Source: Glandiceps talaboti (taxonomy: Eukaryota > Hemichordata > Enteropneusta > Spengelidae). Taken from it: a DNA stretch of 64,000 nt. The stretch covers positions 17,433,484 through 17,497,483 of the forward strand of contig NC_135550.1 of NCBI RefSeq assembly GCF_964340395.1, in the 5' to 3' direction. The notes under the pieces are model-generated. The model saw only the letters and a program-made list of their open reading frames with translations, searched no databases and was not told the DNA's origin. A program made the translations under genes and the position numbers. Below are positions 10,701-24,700 of this stretch, piece after piece. Within the stretch, counting starts at the first letter, position 1. Every line of letters starts with the position of its first letter.

Positions 10701-13700
10701 TTGTGACACATCATGTCATGCACAACAGTGATACAACTCTAGAATGGTAGGCAACATAGGAATGTGTGACAGGTTGAGTGATAAGGAGTCATGTCAGGTG
10801 ACAAATCTACTTTAGTTGCACATCTGACTTGATTATGATTGAAACGGTTCCTTCTTAAAATGGGGGACCTAATCCTATGTTACATGCTGTATAAACTGTG
10901 CTAAAACTAGGAAACTGAGTGACATCGTGATTTTTGTGTGCTTGTATGTTTTGGAGAGCGAATTTAAGAAATAAAATTCCAAAATATATTTATTTTGAGA
11001 ATTATTTCAAGTAGTCCTGAAAATAAATACAACCCAACCTCGTCATTGTGCTTTGAACGTTACAACGGATGTGTATACTAGTAGAACAAATGAACATTAG
11101 TTATTTTACTATATGTGTACTTAAATACAAAATACTACAGCTATAGAGTGAGATTAATGGGGGGGGGGGGGGGGGGGTGTAACTCAAATTTTAACTCCAT
11201 TGAATTATGTTCAATTCAGATTTGCATATTTTGTACATGTTTGATGTTGTACATCACACAACCATATTATCTGGGCCACCACATCATTGCATCATCTGGC
11301 TAGTTTATTGGGCACCACATCCCTATAACAAGTGTGACGTAATATCAAATCACCTCAAAGCGATAACTGACATACAGTTAAATAATATATAGTTGTTGGT
11401 CTTTATACCAGATATCCCAATCTCCATGGCTAGACTAAAACTTGAAAAAAATATCTATACTTTAATTCAAAATTTGAGAAAACCAACAAATAAAACATGA
11501 CCTCCTGTTCACCACCTGTCTTTTGTTTACAAGCAGGTTATATCATTCTTTCTGACCTATTTACTCTTTATATATGATCTTGTATTATAATCTTTGACAG
11601 TTACAAACCACAACTGTCTTTCATTTTCCATTCAAAACACACAAGTCCTTGGGAGACACCATCTATAAATATCAGTAGATAGGCTATAAATCAAGTGACT
11701 GTTACTAAATGGTTTAACTGTTTGACGGTCTTGTTATGGCAACCGTTTGTCACAGTAACACTGTGAACTCTTTGGACACCATGCATCACTTCATTTCAGC
11801 ACCAAAATAGATCAATCTATCTTGCTACACATCGGTGAACTGTAAGCAATATAACTCTAACTTCATCCATGGATGGTTTGTGGCAAACATATGGGACTCC
11901 TTGGTCATGTACCAGCAATCTTCTTCATATTGATACACATATCTAGGACTTTTAAATAACAAGGGACCTTGGTAATACAGCGATGGAACAATAGCCCATG
12001 TGTACCAGACAGTTCTGAGTAAATATTTGGCTGCTCTTAACAAAGGATTGTTGAACCATGTCAAAGCCAATCATCAGCAACCAGTATGGCCTACATAAAA
12101 TACAATACAATGCTATGACTCCTCTGTCACTATTTACAGATCATGTCAAACAAACGCACAACATATTCACATTTTTTTTTCAATTTATTTGACACAATTT
12201 CTTTTGTGTTATATATATATACATACAGGGATATGAGGTAATTTTGAACTTCAAAAAAAAAAGGGAAAAAAAAACTGCTCTAGTGTACTAAATGTTTTAA
12301 AATGGTACATACTACATTATCTTACATCAAAGGCACTACAAGTTGTTCAGTTTTATGTCTGAAAAAAATCTCAGAAAAAAAAACACAAATCAAGGTTATC
12401 TTAATATCTTTGCCATGCAAATTCTTCAAAATTACATATTTTTTAAAAACAACATACAAGTCCAAGGGCATGACAAATGGTTTTTAGTTTCATACTAGTG
12501 TATTTTTGTATTATCTTGCAACAAAACTACTATCAAACAAGATTGACGTGGAAAACACCAAAAACGTGGTTTCCATATCTGCAGAGAGATTTTAATTGTA
12601 CCCTTTTTAAAAAAAAAGACATCTCTATTTGTGCATGAAATATGCTACTACAAGAGTACCCAAAACCCCAAAATAAAACAAAACAAACGAGAGATTCCTT
12701 TGGTAAAAGGGTACACAGTTTAAATATGCTGTAGCTCCTTAGCTTACACAGTATTGAAATGTTAACTGTGATTGCAGCAGCCATGTTGTCCTAGTACACT
12801 TGGTAGTCAAAACTCAATCACAAAACTGAAACGATAAAGCTAATATTCTCCAAGTCTATGCCACTTTGGCTCACTCCAAGTACAGTATGTATGCAAAGAA
12901 TGCAGAGAAAACATTGAATGTAGTGATCCCTGAATAACAATAATAATAAAAAGAAAATGGTTATTCTTTATACACATTTGTGTACTGTAAGCTGGAAGAT
13001 TTGGGTGATTATTACTTGTTTTGTATGACTCTGCCTTCTGACAGAGTTATCATGGTATAAATAGCAGAGGGAGTTATTACAACAATTGCTTACCTTGTCA
13101 ACTGACATTTAGACAATTTTTTCATTATCACTATTGATAGGGTATTTGTAACAGTAATGATGCCAGCGAAAAGGCACTAAATAGATTGATTGGTGGCAAT
13201 GACATAACCAGTCATTTCATGTAGGACTACTGCAACACACACACAAAGGCTTTAATCCAGGTTTTCAATTCAACAGAGATGTGTATTAAATTACAAAACT
13301 CGGTGAGCTTGGCAGTTTTTATTCAACGCCTTCTCACTAATGATGTGTGTTTGTGTTAATTAAATTGATCAAATTTGAAAATGGACAGATCTAATAGAAG
13401 TGTACTAATTTAAAATGACAATATCATTCTCTTAAATAGAACACGTCATGTGCTTTTTGCTAAAGTAAAAATGACAACAATGTCATTCTCTTGACAAGAG
13501 ACAATGTCATTTGCCCTTTTTACACTTATCACTTTAAATACACTCACTGTAATATAGGAGAGTCCTGTCAGCAACATTTGAGATGTGAGGACATTTTTTC
13601 ATTACAAAACTGAATGTTGACACAGCACCACATAGATACTTAATGGGGAACGCACTTCCAGGAAATAAAGACATTTTCAAGAAGTTTTGGACTTGGGGAG

Positions 13701-15586
13701 TCATTTCATGATGTAATGTCACATAGCTTTCATGCAATTGCCAAGAAACGCCAAAAATTAAATATTATTTCACATTCATTGCCCAAACACTGGTCCACTG
13801 GCCTCATGGCAGTTAGCAGCCATACATATGTAGTAGATGAACAATAAATATTCATGACAATATACTGAAGGTATAAATACCCACATTGGATCACTGCTAA
13901 GACAGTCACAGAACAGTGAATGTGAATCAAGATTCAAGTTAGTGCTTCTTGGTAATCAGGTGAAATTTATGTAATGTGATATATCATGAAATGACTCCAC
14001 AACCCCAAATTTATGAAAATAACTTTATTTTCTGGAGTGATGTGTCCCCTTTAATGGTTTTTGGAAGTAAGGAAAACATTTGTCAAGCTCCTACCTCTGG
14101 TATAAAATTGATTTTGTCACATGTCATGACATTTCACTTGTTAGGCTATATCTACAAATGTACGTATGTATAAGAAAGCAGCAATAACTCATCACACACG
14201 TTGACAGGATGTGACAACCATGTCCTCGGTAATAACATTCCCCCTTTTTGCATTTTCTTTGTTTTTTGGTTCCTTACGGTCATTTTACACAACTACAGAA
14301 ATTCTAACATGCATATCACACAAGAAACCACAGAAAAAAATTCATTATTCTTTACTATAAGACATGCGGACACGACTTCTCACAAGTTCATGGCAGGGTA
14401 TTTTCTTTTAAACCGTGGCAGAAAGATATGACATCCTACAATAAGCATCCTAACATTTCTATAAAATCTAATAGTACAGTCTTGGAAACTAAATTTCTCT
14501 GATAAAATCTCAGGTTTTTACACCTAACGTAAGGTGGGTTAAAATTTTCCAACGTTTCAGCATATTTGACATGATTGTATTTTGTAGTACTCACAGAACA
14601 ATATTTTCTGGATTCTGTGTGCAAGTTGAAGCGAGACATAGCTGATACTTGCAAATGGTCAAGTCACTGGCCATTGTACAGCTCCAAATAGTACTGGATT
14701 CAGAAAATACAAATTTATTATTGAAAATACATATCAAATACACCTATACTTTTTATTTGCCTCATACTCAAATGTGTGTTGATCTTTAGAAGAGGAAAAA
14801 ACTTTTGAAGGAAATATAGTGCAGCACTAGAAGTCTCTACATGTATTGAAGGAATTGAAGGAGATGCCCAATACCTTGCCATGATCATGTATAGCATGTA
14901 CTTTACTCACATGTCTGAAATTCATTAATAATTTTGACCTTAGGACACGCTGACATCCCAATCTTGGTTATACTGTGCACAATAAAACATCCCACTTAAT
15001 GATAGGATTGTGCAGTAGCTTGGTTGTAGTCAACACCAAGCCAAGAAATGTACATCATTCTGTTTCTGTGTATTATATATAAATACAGTAAGTACAAACA
15101 CTATTTAATTAACTCTAATAGCCAATATCTGTGTTTCGTATGTTTTGAATTTCTCTACACCATGCTCGGTGTGAGAGTCCAGAGAAGTAGTTTTTAAACG
15201 GTGCTTTTAGCAATATAACCAAGTTTGGAGATGAGTGATAGACTCAAGGAATGTATATACATATATATGTACACAACACTTCGTGTTTTGAACAATTTTT
15301 AGTTTTTTGAAGAAAAAAAATTTGATAATTATTGCAAATGTCCAACCATTCTAACTAATTTGTATCATTATTGGATATACAGAGGAAGCTCTATTTCTGC
15401 ATAATTCGAAAGTTTTTCTCTCATTTGTTTCTTTTTTTTAAAAAGCTATGGAAAGAGACTAGAATTGCATATCCCAAAGGTAGAAGAATCAGAGAGACAC
15501 CATCAAGATCCAAACCTGTGATTTTCACCAAGAAAGCAGTTTCCCCATCGATTAAAAAGAGCGGTTTAGTCAGCTACAAACATTGA
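4146..15586 (+). CDS. Unrecognised small + strand gene (first exon tentative)
   Basis: Two exons are well supported. 10590-10670 (81 nt, phase 0 both ends) has a T-rich tract with TTGTTACAG in front and GTAAGT behind, and encodes 27 residues rich in Trp, Phe and Leu (ILEWLEVYFQ, LVPVMTLSEF). 15446-15586 (after a T-tract and AAAAAG) encodes 46 mostly basic residues (YPKGRRIRETPSRSKP, VSPSIKKSGL) and ends in TGA, with AATAAA about 5 nt later. A tentative start exon is 4146-4163, ATG plus five codons before GTAAGC, also phase 0. The three would give about 79 aa. I recognise no family. It converges tail-to-tail on the PPP1R14-family gene, whose stop is only 125 bp away. Intermediate exons may be missing, and the first exon is the weakest part because it lies inside a repeat interruption. 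Confidence 0.4.
4336..4498. mobile_element. Hairpin MITE-like element with ~46-bp perfect arms
   Basis: TATATAATCCCATGAAATCA...CATAATGCTCC at 4336-4382 is repeated as an essentially perfect reverse complement at 4453-4498, around a loop of about 70 bp. There is no coding capacity. The very high arm identity suggests recent origin or conversion. The flanking TATATA could be the target duplication. Confidence 0.75.
4990..6180. other. Intergenic, no gene seen
   Basis: AT-rich sequence with a 19-bp poly-G run at about 5619-5637 and no exon with credible splice sites and family similarity. The open frame at 4770-5102 on - has no recognisable domain and is treated as chance. Confidence 0.5.
6180..6300 (-). 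repeat. Dispersed two-unit copy of the 21.2-21.9 kb satellite
   Basis: Two units containing GATATTGCATTCACTAGAAT, ATTGTGGAGGGATGCCAC and AGTAAATTATA are the reverse complement of the ~61-bp tandem unit found at 21230-21860. This shows that the satellite unit also occurs outside its array, 15 kb away and in the opposite orientation. Confidence 0.8.
6294..6515 (-). mobile_element. tRNA-derived SINE
   Basis: Read on -, the element opens with AGTGGTCCAGCGGTTAAC at about 6513-6494 (box A-like). About 30 nt on comes GGGTTTGAACCTACCC at about 6468-6453 (box B-like, compare GGTTCGANNCC). Spacing fits a tRNA-type Pol III promoter. A roughly 150-bp non-tRNA body follows (TTCTCTGGCCTGTATGT, GTTTGACCCAACTGAAC). 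No flanking duplication was established. Confidence 0.7.
7430..8000 (+). repeat. Minisatellite, ~50-60-bp unit
   Basis: About ten copies of a unit containing GGACAGTATCTTGATCCCCA, TACACACGCCATCACATGTA and CAGCACTGTTACAACAA. Unit length varies through gain or loss of CA pairs. Repetitive ORFs on both strands here are artefacts of a unit length divisible by three. Confidence 0.95.
8230..10560. other. Intron or intergenic AT-rich sequence
   Basis: No exon is recognised. The region at 10110-10340 contains several copies and reverse copies of AATTCA/GAATTG words (CAAAACCAATTCACA, TTTAAATTGGTTTC, GAACCAATTCAAAA) bounded by matching TCCCCAAG and GGGACAAGG. It may be a degenerate palindromic element, but I could not define its ends. 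Confidence 0.4.
10590..10670 (+). CDS. Internal coding exon of the unrecognised small gene
   Basis: A 27-codon open exon with textbook splice sites on both sides (polypyrimidine-TTGTTACAG and GTAAGT). The amphipathic, Trp-containing peptide reads Asn-Ile-Leu-Glu-Trp-Leu-Glu-Val-Tyr-Phe-Gln and later Met-Thr-Leu-Ser-Glu-Phe-Met-Pro-Leu. The first in-frame stop lies beyond the donor. Phase 0 on both sides fits the terminal exon at 15446. Confidence 0.6.
11160..15440. other. Intron of the small + gene, with a diverged inverted repeat
   Basis: The stretch holds a poly-G run at 11159-11177 and a diverged inverted repeat. Its left arm (about 13640-13715: AATGGGGAACGCACTTCCAG, GGGGAGTCATTTCATGATGT) pairs with the right arm (about 13977-14050: TCATGAAATGACTCC, TTTATTTTCTGGAGTGATG). 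The arms are 75 bp with a 260-bp centre, consistent with an old MITE. No other coding exon was seen. Confidence 0.55.
15446..15586 (+). CDS. C-terminal exon of the unrecognised small gene
   Basis: Forty-six codons then TGA. The peptide is strongly basic and Ser/Pro-rich (GRRIRETPSRSKPV, KKAVSPSIKKSG), with the look of a conserved disordered tail. AATAAA at about 15590 gives a plausible polyadenylation signal. The next gene on the other strand has its stop at 15711, so the two 3' UTRs probably overlap. Confidence 0.55.
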   Translation, partial: LWKETRIAYPKGRRIRETPSRSKPVIFTKKAVSPSIKKSGLVSYKH

Positions 15587-15710
15587 TAATAAATAATCAT
15601 AATGTACGCGTACTATTAGACGAAGCAACCTCTGAGAAGAAGCACGTTGTTTCTACCAATCACACAAACACCATTCCTTACAGATCTTATGATAAGACTG
15701 GTTAGAAGAA

Positions 15711-18700
15711 CTACAGCTTCTTGATCTTTTCCAACAATTCTTTGATAAAGTCCTAAAAGAAACAAAAAAAAAATATATACATCAAAATTGAATCAAAATT
15801 GATTTCAGGAATTGATATCACATAACAAGGTTTGAGCTTTGGCACTTCAGTTTATCTTATTCAAATCAGAGAAACAACACAACTAACATAGACTAGAATG
15901 CATGCCATATGATCCTATTGTACACCAAGGAAGTACAATGAAGTAAAATGTTCCATTTTGAGCCTAGGTTACCGTGTAATATTGCACACATGTACAGACT
16001 TGTCGCAGTGCTGTCAGTGGCCAGTTTTATGCACAACCCTATGACATAGATCTCACTTTATCATTAAATTAATTCATTATGCTACTGATCTGACAATGAA
16101 TACTCATCAATATCCAGTCTGTCAGTCTGATACAAAAAAATGCATATCACATGCGAGTTCTTCCTTTGGGCAACAAGCTTGACTAGTTCCCTAAGGCCTA
16201 ATAAAAAAAATACTGCCAATGGCGTTGTAGCACAACTGTACAGTTTTTAAAAATGTTTATCCATATGCTAGTCCATGCTAACAATAGGTGTTCATTTGCT
16301 GAGTGACTATCCAGTTGCCTATCCAGTTGCCTATCCAACCATGTTGCTATCTTTGCAATATACGTTATCATCTGGCTGTTGCTATGGGTGTGGTCTTGTT
16401 GCTAGGCACATTTGCATACATTTTTTGAATGTTTATTCATTTGTCTTTCAATTCTTGTTATCTTTATCAATATACATGGCTATTTGGCTGTTGCTATGGG
16501 CGTGGTCATGGTTGCTAGGGATATTTGCATACATTTTTTGAATGTTTACTTACTTGCCTACAAGATGTTATTTGACCAAAATATACTGCCATTTGGGTGT
16601 TGCTAAGGGCCTGGTCACAGTTGCTAGGGGCAATTGTGTCAAAATATTTTGAAGAAAATATGCAGAATAACACTTCTAGAAACATCTCAACAAGTTTCAG
16701 TCTCATTGACCAAGTACTTTTTGAGATATGTTTTTGACCAAAATCCACATTTGTACACTTAATTTGCATATTACTGATGAGATCATTACATGCTTTTATT
16801 TCTTCATCTATACACACACAGCCCAATCTGCTGAGTAGTTTTGGGACTATAGGTTTTTGACCAAAAAGACACATTTTTAGCCGTAATTTGCATATTACTA
16901 AGGGAATCATCATGTCATGAACAAATCTTAATTTATACACATCTAAGAATGTTCCCACCAAATTTCCAGTTTCCCCCCACCCCCACATACCACCACCACC
17001 ACCATTCCCCACCCCGACCCCCTCTATAAAACAAGGTACTCAAACCTTTGCAAAACACTGCGAGTACGTACTTGATATCTGTATTCAGATAACACTAATG
17101 TGATAAACCCAGGATTGAAACATAGCCCTTTAGGATAGGGGAAATGTGAATAAATACAACCCTGCAGACCATACATACAAATGTACACGATATAATCATC
17201 CTGTCACATGGTTATACTTTTTTTACAACAGGCACACCCATACTTTAGTCAGATAGCATAATCATGTAGTTTTCAGACAGTGAAGTTATTCATTCATAAT
17301 GTGAACCAGTCGCCACTGATATGTACAAGCTTCGATTGATATCTTTTCTATGCTAGCACACCACTCAATGGATGAGTGTATTTTAGACAGCCACAATGTA
17401 AACAACTTTATAAATATATTTTGATAAGCTGCCAATAACAAGGTAATTTTTACTACTGCACAGGTGGGGCATTATATTTTCATCTATTTTAATTGATTTA
17501 TGATTTATTAGCTTTTTTGTTTTCATGATGCTAGTTTCAAGAAAACTGACTACATAAATCAACATGGTACATAAAATCGCACAAGTTGGCTAAACACCTA
17601 CACACATCACAAAAGAATAGTATAACTAACTGAATAGTACAAACACTAGCTGAATATTTACTTCACAAGTAAATATTTTCCAATCCCACATGTTATTGCG
17701 GGAGAAGGTTCAAGTAGGGTAGCTGAACAAGCAGTGTTCTCCCCACAGTAGAGTAAGCATGGTGTTAGCACTGTCCTTGCCACTGAGGCTGCCATGCTTA
17801 GCAGGTTTCTGCCATGCATGTGTTCTACTATCCTTGACCTTTAGTAATCTTTGAATAGCATTAATATAATCACGATACTTTCACATGGAGAGAAACGGAT
17901 GTGTATGTCTTAAATATAATCATATATGTTTCACTGTTAAAGACTTGACCATATTATTACATGCTGATTATTATGCAAATTGTCATGTTATTAATATGTA
18001 AATGTTATTAAATTAGCCACACTCTTTGTAAAATCTATCCTGGGGAGAACACTGAACAACAGAGGACATTCAAATCTGTCTAACAACAATTTGAATATGC
18101 TGCAAATTTTTACCCCAAAAATGTAAAAACTCAGTTTCTGTCCCTTAATGTTTAGTTAAAGTTTGGGTTATGTTTTTTTATCTAGCAGGATTGTTGTCAT
18201 AGTTACAGGATTATGTTGATATCCATACATTTGAAACTAACTTCTTGAAAAAGCGTGCTGAGGTGTTAAACTAGTTTAAGATTAAAACCACATTTGTACT
18301 CATTTACCTCTGACACTACGTGTTGCTGTGATACTCTAAGGAAAGTACCAAAGTTACACTAATTAGTGTATGTTTTACCAATAAACATCACAAAACATAA
18401 TGAAATAATTTAACACTTACATCGATAGGCTTTTTTGCTTCTTCCAAAAGATTTTGAACAGCTGTATATCTTGATGCCTCTGGTTTTGACAAAAGTTCAT
18501 CAATATCTATTTCAATATCATAGTCTTCATCTTCCTAGAATAGAAATATACAAAAAGTATTTGTAAACAAAGTGTTGTCATTACCATGTCAACATTATAA
18601 GACGTGTTTGGTCTATTCAATGTGCATCATATAGCAGTATGAATGTGACCAGAATTATTCCAGAGTTTACTAGAAAAGACAAGTCAAACATGATCAACTT

Positions 18701-18781
<81 letters not shown>

Positions 18782-21700
18782 GTATGTACGTATGTACATA
18801 CATACATACATACATACATACATACATACATACATACATACATACATACATACATACATACATACATACATACATACATACATACAAACATACATACATA
18901 CATACATACATACATACATACATACACACATTATTTATTGCACTCAAAAAGCTATCTAAATGTGGCTGCATAGGATGATGTTATGATAGATGGTACATAA
19001 CAAACAATGTAAGAAAAGGGTAGAACTGCTCAGTACTTGCTAACAGTACAAGTTTGGTTTATACTACATATACGTGGTCTAACCCTATTCCTACCCCTAA
19101 CCAGCACCTCGTTCTAGTCCTGGTTCCCTAGCTTTGGCACGCATGTACGGTTTGGCTAAATTAATCAATGGGGTGTTAGGCTGATAACATTACAAGCGGT
19201 CAGTGAGAAATTCAAAGCAAAGCAAAAACACAGATTGCGATGGAGACAGCCAAAGTCTTGCCACATATATTGTGTCCTACTATTAGTATATCAAATCCTA
19301 TTCATATTACACATGTAACCAGCTCAGCTCTTTTTCTCACTGGATTTTTGTAAATTGCAGAGAATATACATGTATTTATTCAAGAACACCTCAGGTCAGC
19401 ATACAGGCCCTTTTCCTTGAAAAATTCAAGTTGAAGCAAAACATGGCATTATGTTAATACTTCGTAGCAACCCCCATTCATGACGCAACAATTGTGTCAT
19501 AAATAAACATTTATTTCAAATATATCCATGAGTTGTAATGTGACAGGATGAATAGTATATCAAACTATCAATTTCCCCAACAAGTTAAAACAGGTCAATA
19601 CTTTAAATGATATATTATTTTCATGGGTACTCCTACAAACAAGTTGCATACAATACTGACACGAAACAAATTTACAAAAAACACATGTTGGCAATGCTAG
19701 TTGTCATGAGTTATTATAGTGGTCTGCATATCTAGGGCTATCAATTTGCATTTTCCATTTCATATTGTTTGCATGAACAATACACACTACATCCACAGTA
19801 CTGTGCGGGATAGATAAAGAAAAGCACCTGTTACCTTTGAAGTAGGCATTCACTTGGAAGTAATATATGAATTCATCTCATAAAGACAAAACAACCTTTT
19901 AATGACTGAATTGATAAATAATGGAAATCAAAATACAAGCTTTAATTCAATACCATTAAATAGCTAAAATTTACTAAAAATATTATCCAAATTATATAGT
20001 AAACAACATGCCATTACCTTTGTTAGGAAAGGTCAAACTTACTTTACTGTGTCTATGGATTGTGTTTACTGTTCAGGGGAAACTATGAATTTCCTAACAA
20101 GCTGCATGCCACGCTAATGACTAATTATTAACTATGAGCTCAGTATCACAAATACACAGTTTGATTGTCTGTTTACTCTAAAATCTATATTCATAGAGTG
20201 ACATAATACTTCCTTACAATCATTTTTAAATCTAGTAATATACATTTTGTACCTGTATCAACATGACACTGCTGGATGGATTCAAAATAGTTGTAAAATG
20301 AAAGGTTATTTAAAGTTGACAGAAACCATGTGTTTGTCTTTGCAAGATAACTATTTGAGATGATGTTTCAGATACACCTTCAACCATGTGTTCAGAAATG
20401 ATGTTCCCACCTCTGACCCTTTTCTAACAAACTCTGATAAATAATGAATCAATTGTGTCTAATGGTAAAAGGTTACAACATGGCAAGAAAATTACTTTCT
20501 AAAAATGGAGGCTTGATTTTCTGGTACACATTTAAAGCAATTTACTTTACAAATGTAAATTCATCATCAATACACTATAGAAGTTTGCAGAACTTGAAAT
20601 GCTTCAATAGTCACATGAACATGACAATCAAGTTGATTGCAGAGTAGCTAAGCACATACTACAATGTTGTATGAAAATTAATCATTTATCATTGACAAGC
20701 CTTCATAAATTATAAGTAGCAACAATTCAGTAAAATCTGATATGAACATATCATTATCAAACGTAATACATGAGTTTATTCCCTTCAATTCTGTATTTAA
20801 ATATTACCTGTAAACAGAATATTAAACACATTGGCCATGGTTAATACCACAGATAGCTTAAAGTGTCTGCAATATACATGAAACAGCTTCATTTAGATAT
20901 TTGACCAGAAAATCGAGGTCACGGTCAAGTCTTTTTAAGAGAAAGCTTGTACTGTCCTTGTACACAATGTAATATGGGGTAGGCTTTTGAATGGAGTCTC
21001 TATAACATGTACATCATGTACAAAAGAGTTTGAGTTATGCAGCAAATTGTATGGACATGAATACTTTTGTCATATGTAAATATTCTCATGAACTACATGT
21101 AATGTGAGAATTCATCATCTGCAACGAAGACCACAAATAACATTATCCCATGCATGAACTATAGAAAACGAGGCATGCTGTAACATGAACTCAAAAACAA
21201 TACTAGTATACATGTATTTCTATCACAGAAATGCAGTATCAATAACATAACTATAATCGACAGTAGTATATCTCCACAACATAATTCTAATCAATGCAGT
21301 ATCAACATAACGATAATTTACGGTGACATCCCTCCACAACATAATTCTAGTGAATGCAATATCAATAACATAACTATAATTGACAGTAGTATATCTCCAC
21401 AACATAATTCTAATCAATGCAGTATCAATAACATAACAATAATTTACAGTGGTATCCCTCCACAACATAATTCTAGTGAATGAGGTATCAATAACACAAC
21501 TATAATTTACAGAAGCATATCTCCACAACATAATTCTAATCAATGCAGTATCAATAACATAACTATCATTTATAGTGGCATCACTCCACGACATAATTCT
21601 AGTGAATACAGTATCAATAACATAACTTTAATTTATAGTGGCATCACTCCACGACATAATTCCAGTGAATGCAGTATCAACAACCCAACTATAATTTACA

Positions 21701-24700
21701 GTAGCATCCCTCCACATAATTCAATGCAGTATCAATAACATAACTATAATTTAGCATCACTCCACAACATAAATTTAATCAATGCAGCGTCAATAAATTA
21801 ACTTTAATTTATAGTGGCATCACTCCACAACATAATTCTAATCAATCACAAAACACCATACTCAAGAAAGATGACATTTTTATTTGCAAATCAAATGTAA
21901 CCTGGTGATTAGGACAAGGTGTTTTAAGTTTGTTAAAACCATGCTGTGAGTGGTGGTGGTGGTGTGTGTGTGTGTGTGGGGGGGGGGGGTCCAATCATTG
22001 AGAGCTTACTATGGTCACTCAGCAGTCTAGTAACAGTCTGGTAAGAAATATGCTCAACTTGAAATGTGTGAAGTCACAATATGACCCTTTGCCTTCAAGT
22101 GCTGACAATGAGTAATGCTATACATTACTATACGAGGATACACAAATTCTTTGAATATTACAACAGCTGAAGTATTTACTTTGAATTCCTTCATGTACTG
22201 GTATGAACTTTGTTCAGGTTAAAGTTACTGTGATGAGAATTGATGACACCTTTTCAATGCTTAAACAGAAAACACATTCTTACCAGTATCTACTCTCCAC
22301 AAAAACAGTTACTATATTATTCTACAAGCGACAACCTGAGGTATGCCACTCAATTCTATGCCACAATACCACATCGAAAGAGAAATTATGAGAAAAGAAT
22401 TACTTCAATTGAATGTCCTTTTAAATATCAAATTAATCGGAAGCGTCTATATATATTACAATACTCACTGCTCACAAGATACATGACAGCATCGCTGCAT
22501 GAGACAAGTAATTAAAGACCTACTGGCTGTTCTTTTCTACCCCTTTTATGATGGACTTTAATTCATCACTGACGCCACTCTACTGTAATATGTACAATGT
22601 CTCCAATACATACATGCCAAAGGCAACAAAGATAATAATACGTAATGTATTTTTGTCAACTGCAATTGGCGATTTACATCGAACATTCCGTTTGACATGG
22701 GTAACATAACTCCTTCCTGTTAATGTACACTAGGTGTTCATGATGTATATGGCATGCTGCACGTACAATGGTTGTTAAGGTCGAAGTGATGTCAAATTTG
22801 ATCATCAATTCTGGTGAATAGACTATTATTTAATGATAATGTGCAACAACTTTATCAGACTTAATAGTTTGTCTTTTACTTCGGTTTAATTATTCACTGT
22901 CACAAATAATAAATAATTTAACAAAACTAAAGATTAAAACTGGCATTTCATGGAAAACCTGATATTTATGTGAATATTGGGTTTCACAACCATTTCAAAA
23001 AAGGAAAGCAGAATACAGGTGTATTTTGAGAGAATGATGAAGTGAAACCACTATAGCTGTGGAAAACACAAACTTACAAATGTAGATGTAACAGTATCTA
23101 TGGAAAACACAATCTGTCGTGAAAAACACATGAAATACTAGTCCTATTAGTTACAGCTTGAAACAGTCTGAAAATAACATCCTTTAGTTTACAATTACAA
23201 TAGTGTCACATGGGGATTCGTAGCATAAATTCTGTTGTCATGATGAGTCTCTGGTAGAAGTTACATGATACAACTACCTGGCCAGAAAAATAGTAGCCTG
23301 GAATCCATGCTAACCATCCTTCCTGAAGTCACATGATGGTGAAACAGGACAGTATTGATTCAACAAGGCACAACAACAGGATACACATACGTTAGAATAT
23401 ATCAGCTTATTAGTAGCTCCCTGTATTGGTAGATATGAGGTCCCAGGTCCTGTTAGTCAAATGTGGATTTCTGAAGAAATTTAAACACTAGGGTAAATTC
23501 AAAATTGGAGTAAAGAGATCTTCAGATTCAAATCCAACAGATAGTCTCTACACTACAGAAAACAGTACAACTTGGATGCATAAAGCAAAATTTTCAAGGT
23601 GCAAGTTACTGATTAGTAAAACAATTATGTTGATGAAGGTAGGATTCCATAGTACCATATAGATTTACAAGTTATTTCTTTAACACTGGTAACAACTAAG
23701 TCTTAAAGTGTTAAAAAGAGGTGATACCACACCCATTCATTAATGTGTTTTGTTTCATAAAGTAACAATAGCCTTTTGAAAGCACTTCAAGGTTTCATGT
23801 GGCTGGCTAATCAGTGAACAAAAAGAGTACAATACAATGTTAAATTGTATAACCATAGATAATTTGTGTCTTGGCAACAGCACAGCATCCTCAAAAGTAG
23901 AATTTGCACAAACTAGTGTTGACTGAATGTTTGTTTTTAATAGTTTGTTTGTAGGGGTCACAAAAATAAAACATGCTCCATCAACCAGAACAGAAGCCAT
24001 ACAACAAGTGCGATTACACAGCTCTGAAGTTCAGTTTACAATTACAATTACAATGTCAATTCTGGATACGATATGTCTGTGTGCGAATCAATTAGACAAA
24101 GTCGATAATTTTTCAGAAGTGTTCTATTGTTATAATTTTCTTGTAATATACACATTACACCTGAGGCGAAAAACCCTATCCCCTAGTTGGTCTCGTAGTA
24201 TGCGTAGTCGGTAGTGCAACCACGTTTAAAATTACACACGGCACGCGTACACTTTAATAGTGTAAATACCTCAGCACGGCGGATAGTGTGACGGTTTGTA
24301 ATACAGTAAAACCCACATCACCTTGCAGTGTAATAACGGGGGTAATATTCGATCGATGTGCAGTACAACCACTAATTATACAGTGATGTAGGAAAAGTAT
24401 GGGTTTGGGAAACTGTTGCATACACCGTAAACGTTTATCTTTCGCGACATCGACTGAAATGTTTTCTGTGTGCTGCGTTGCAAGCGGAAAGAGGCTCGTG
24501 AATGAACGGGACCACTACACGTACACGCATATTTGACACCAGACCACTCCAATAACATGTTGACTAGCACATAACCATAATTCATACATAGTACTGGACG
24601 AATAAAATTTAACAGTGATACACAGACGGTGAAGAAGTTGTGGTAAAGTTAACAGCAACCACAATTGTATCGTTTAGTGTTGCATTACACAGCGACAGTG

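Noticed and set aside
16515-17012. 165-aa open frame on - strand
   Set aside because: It lies inside a dispersed repeat that recurs at 1630-1800, with no domain and no conserved frame between copies.
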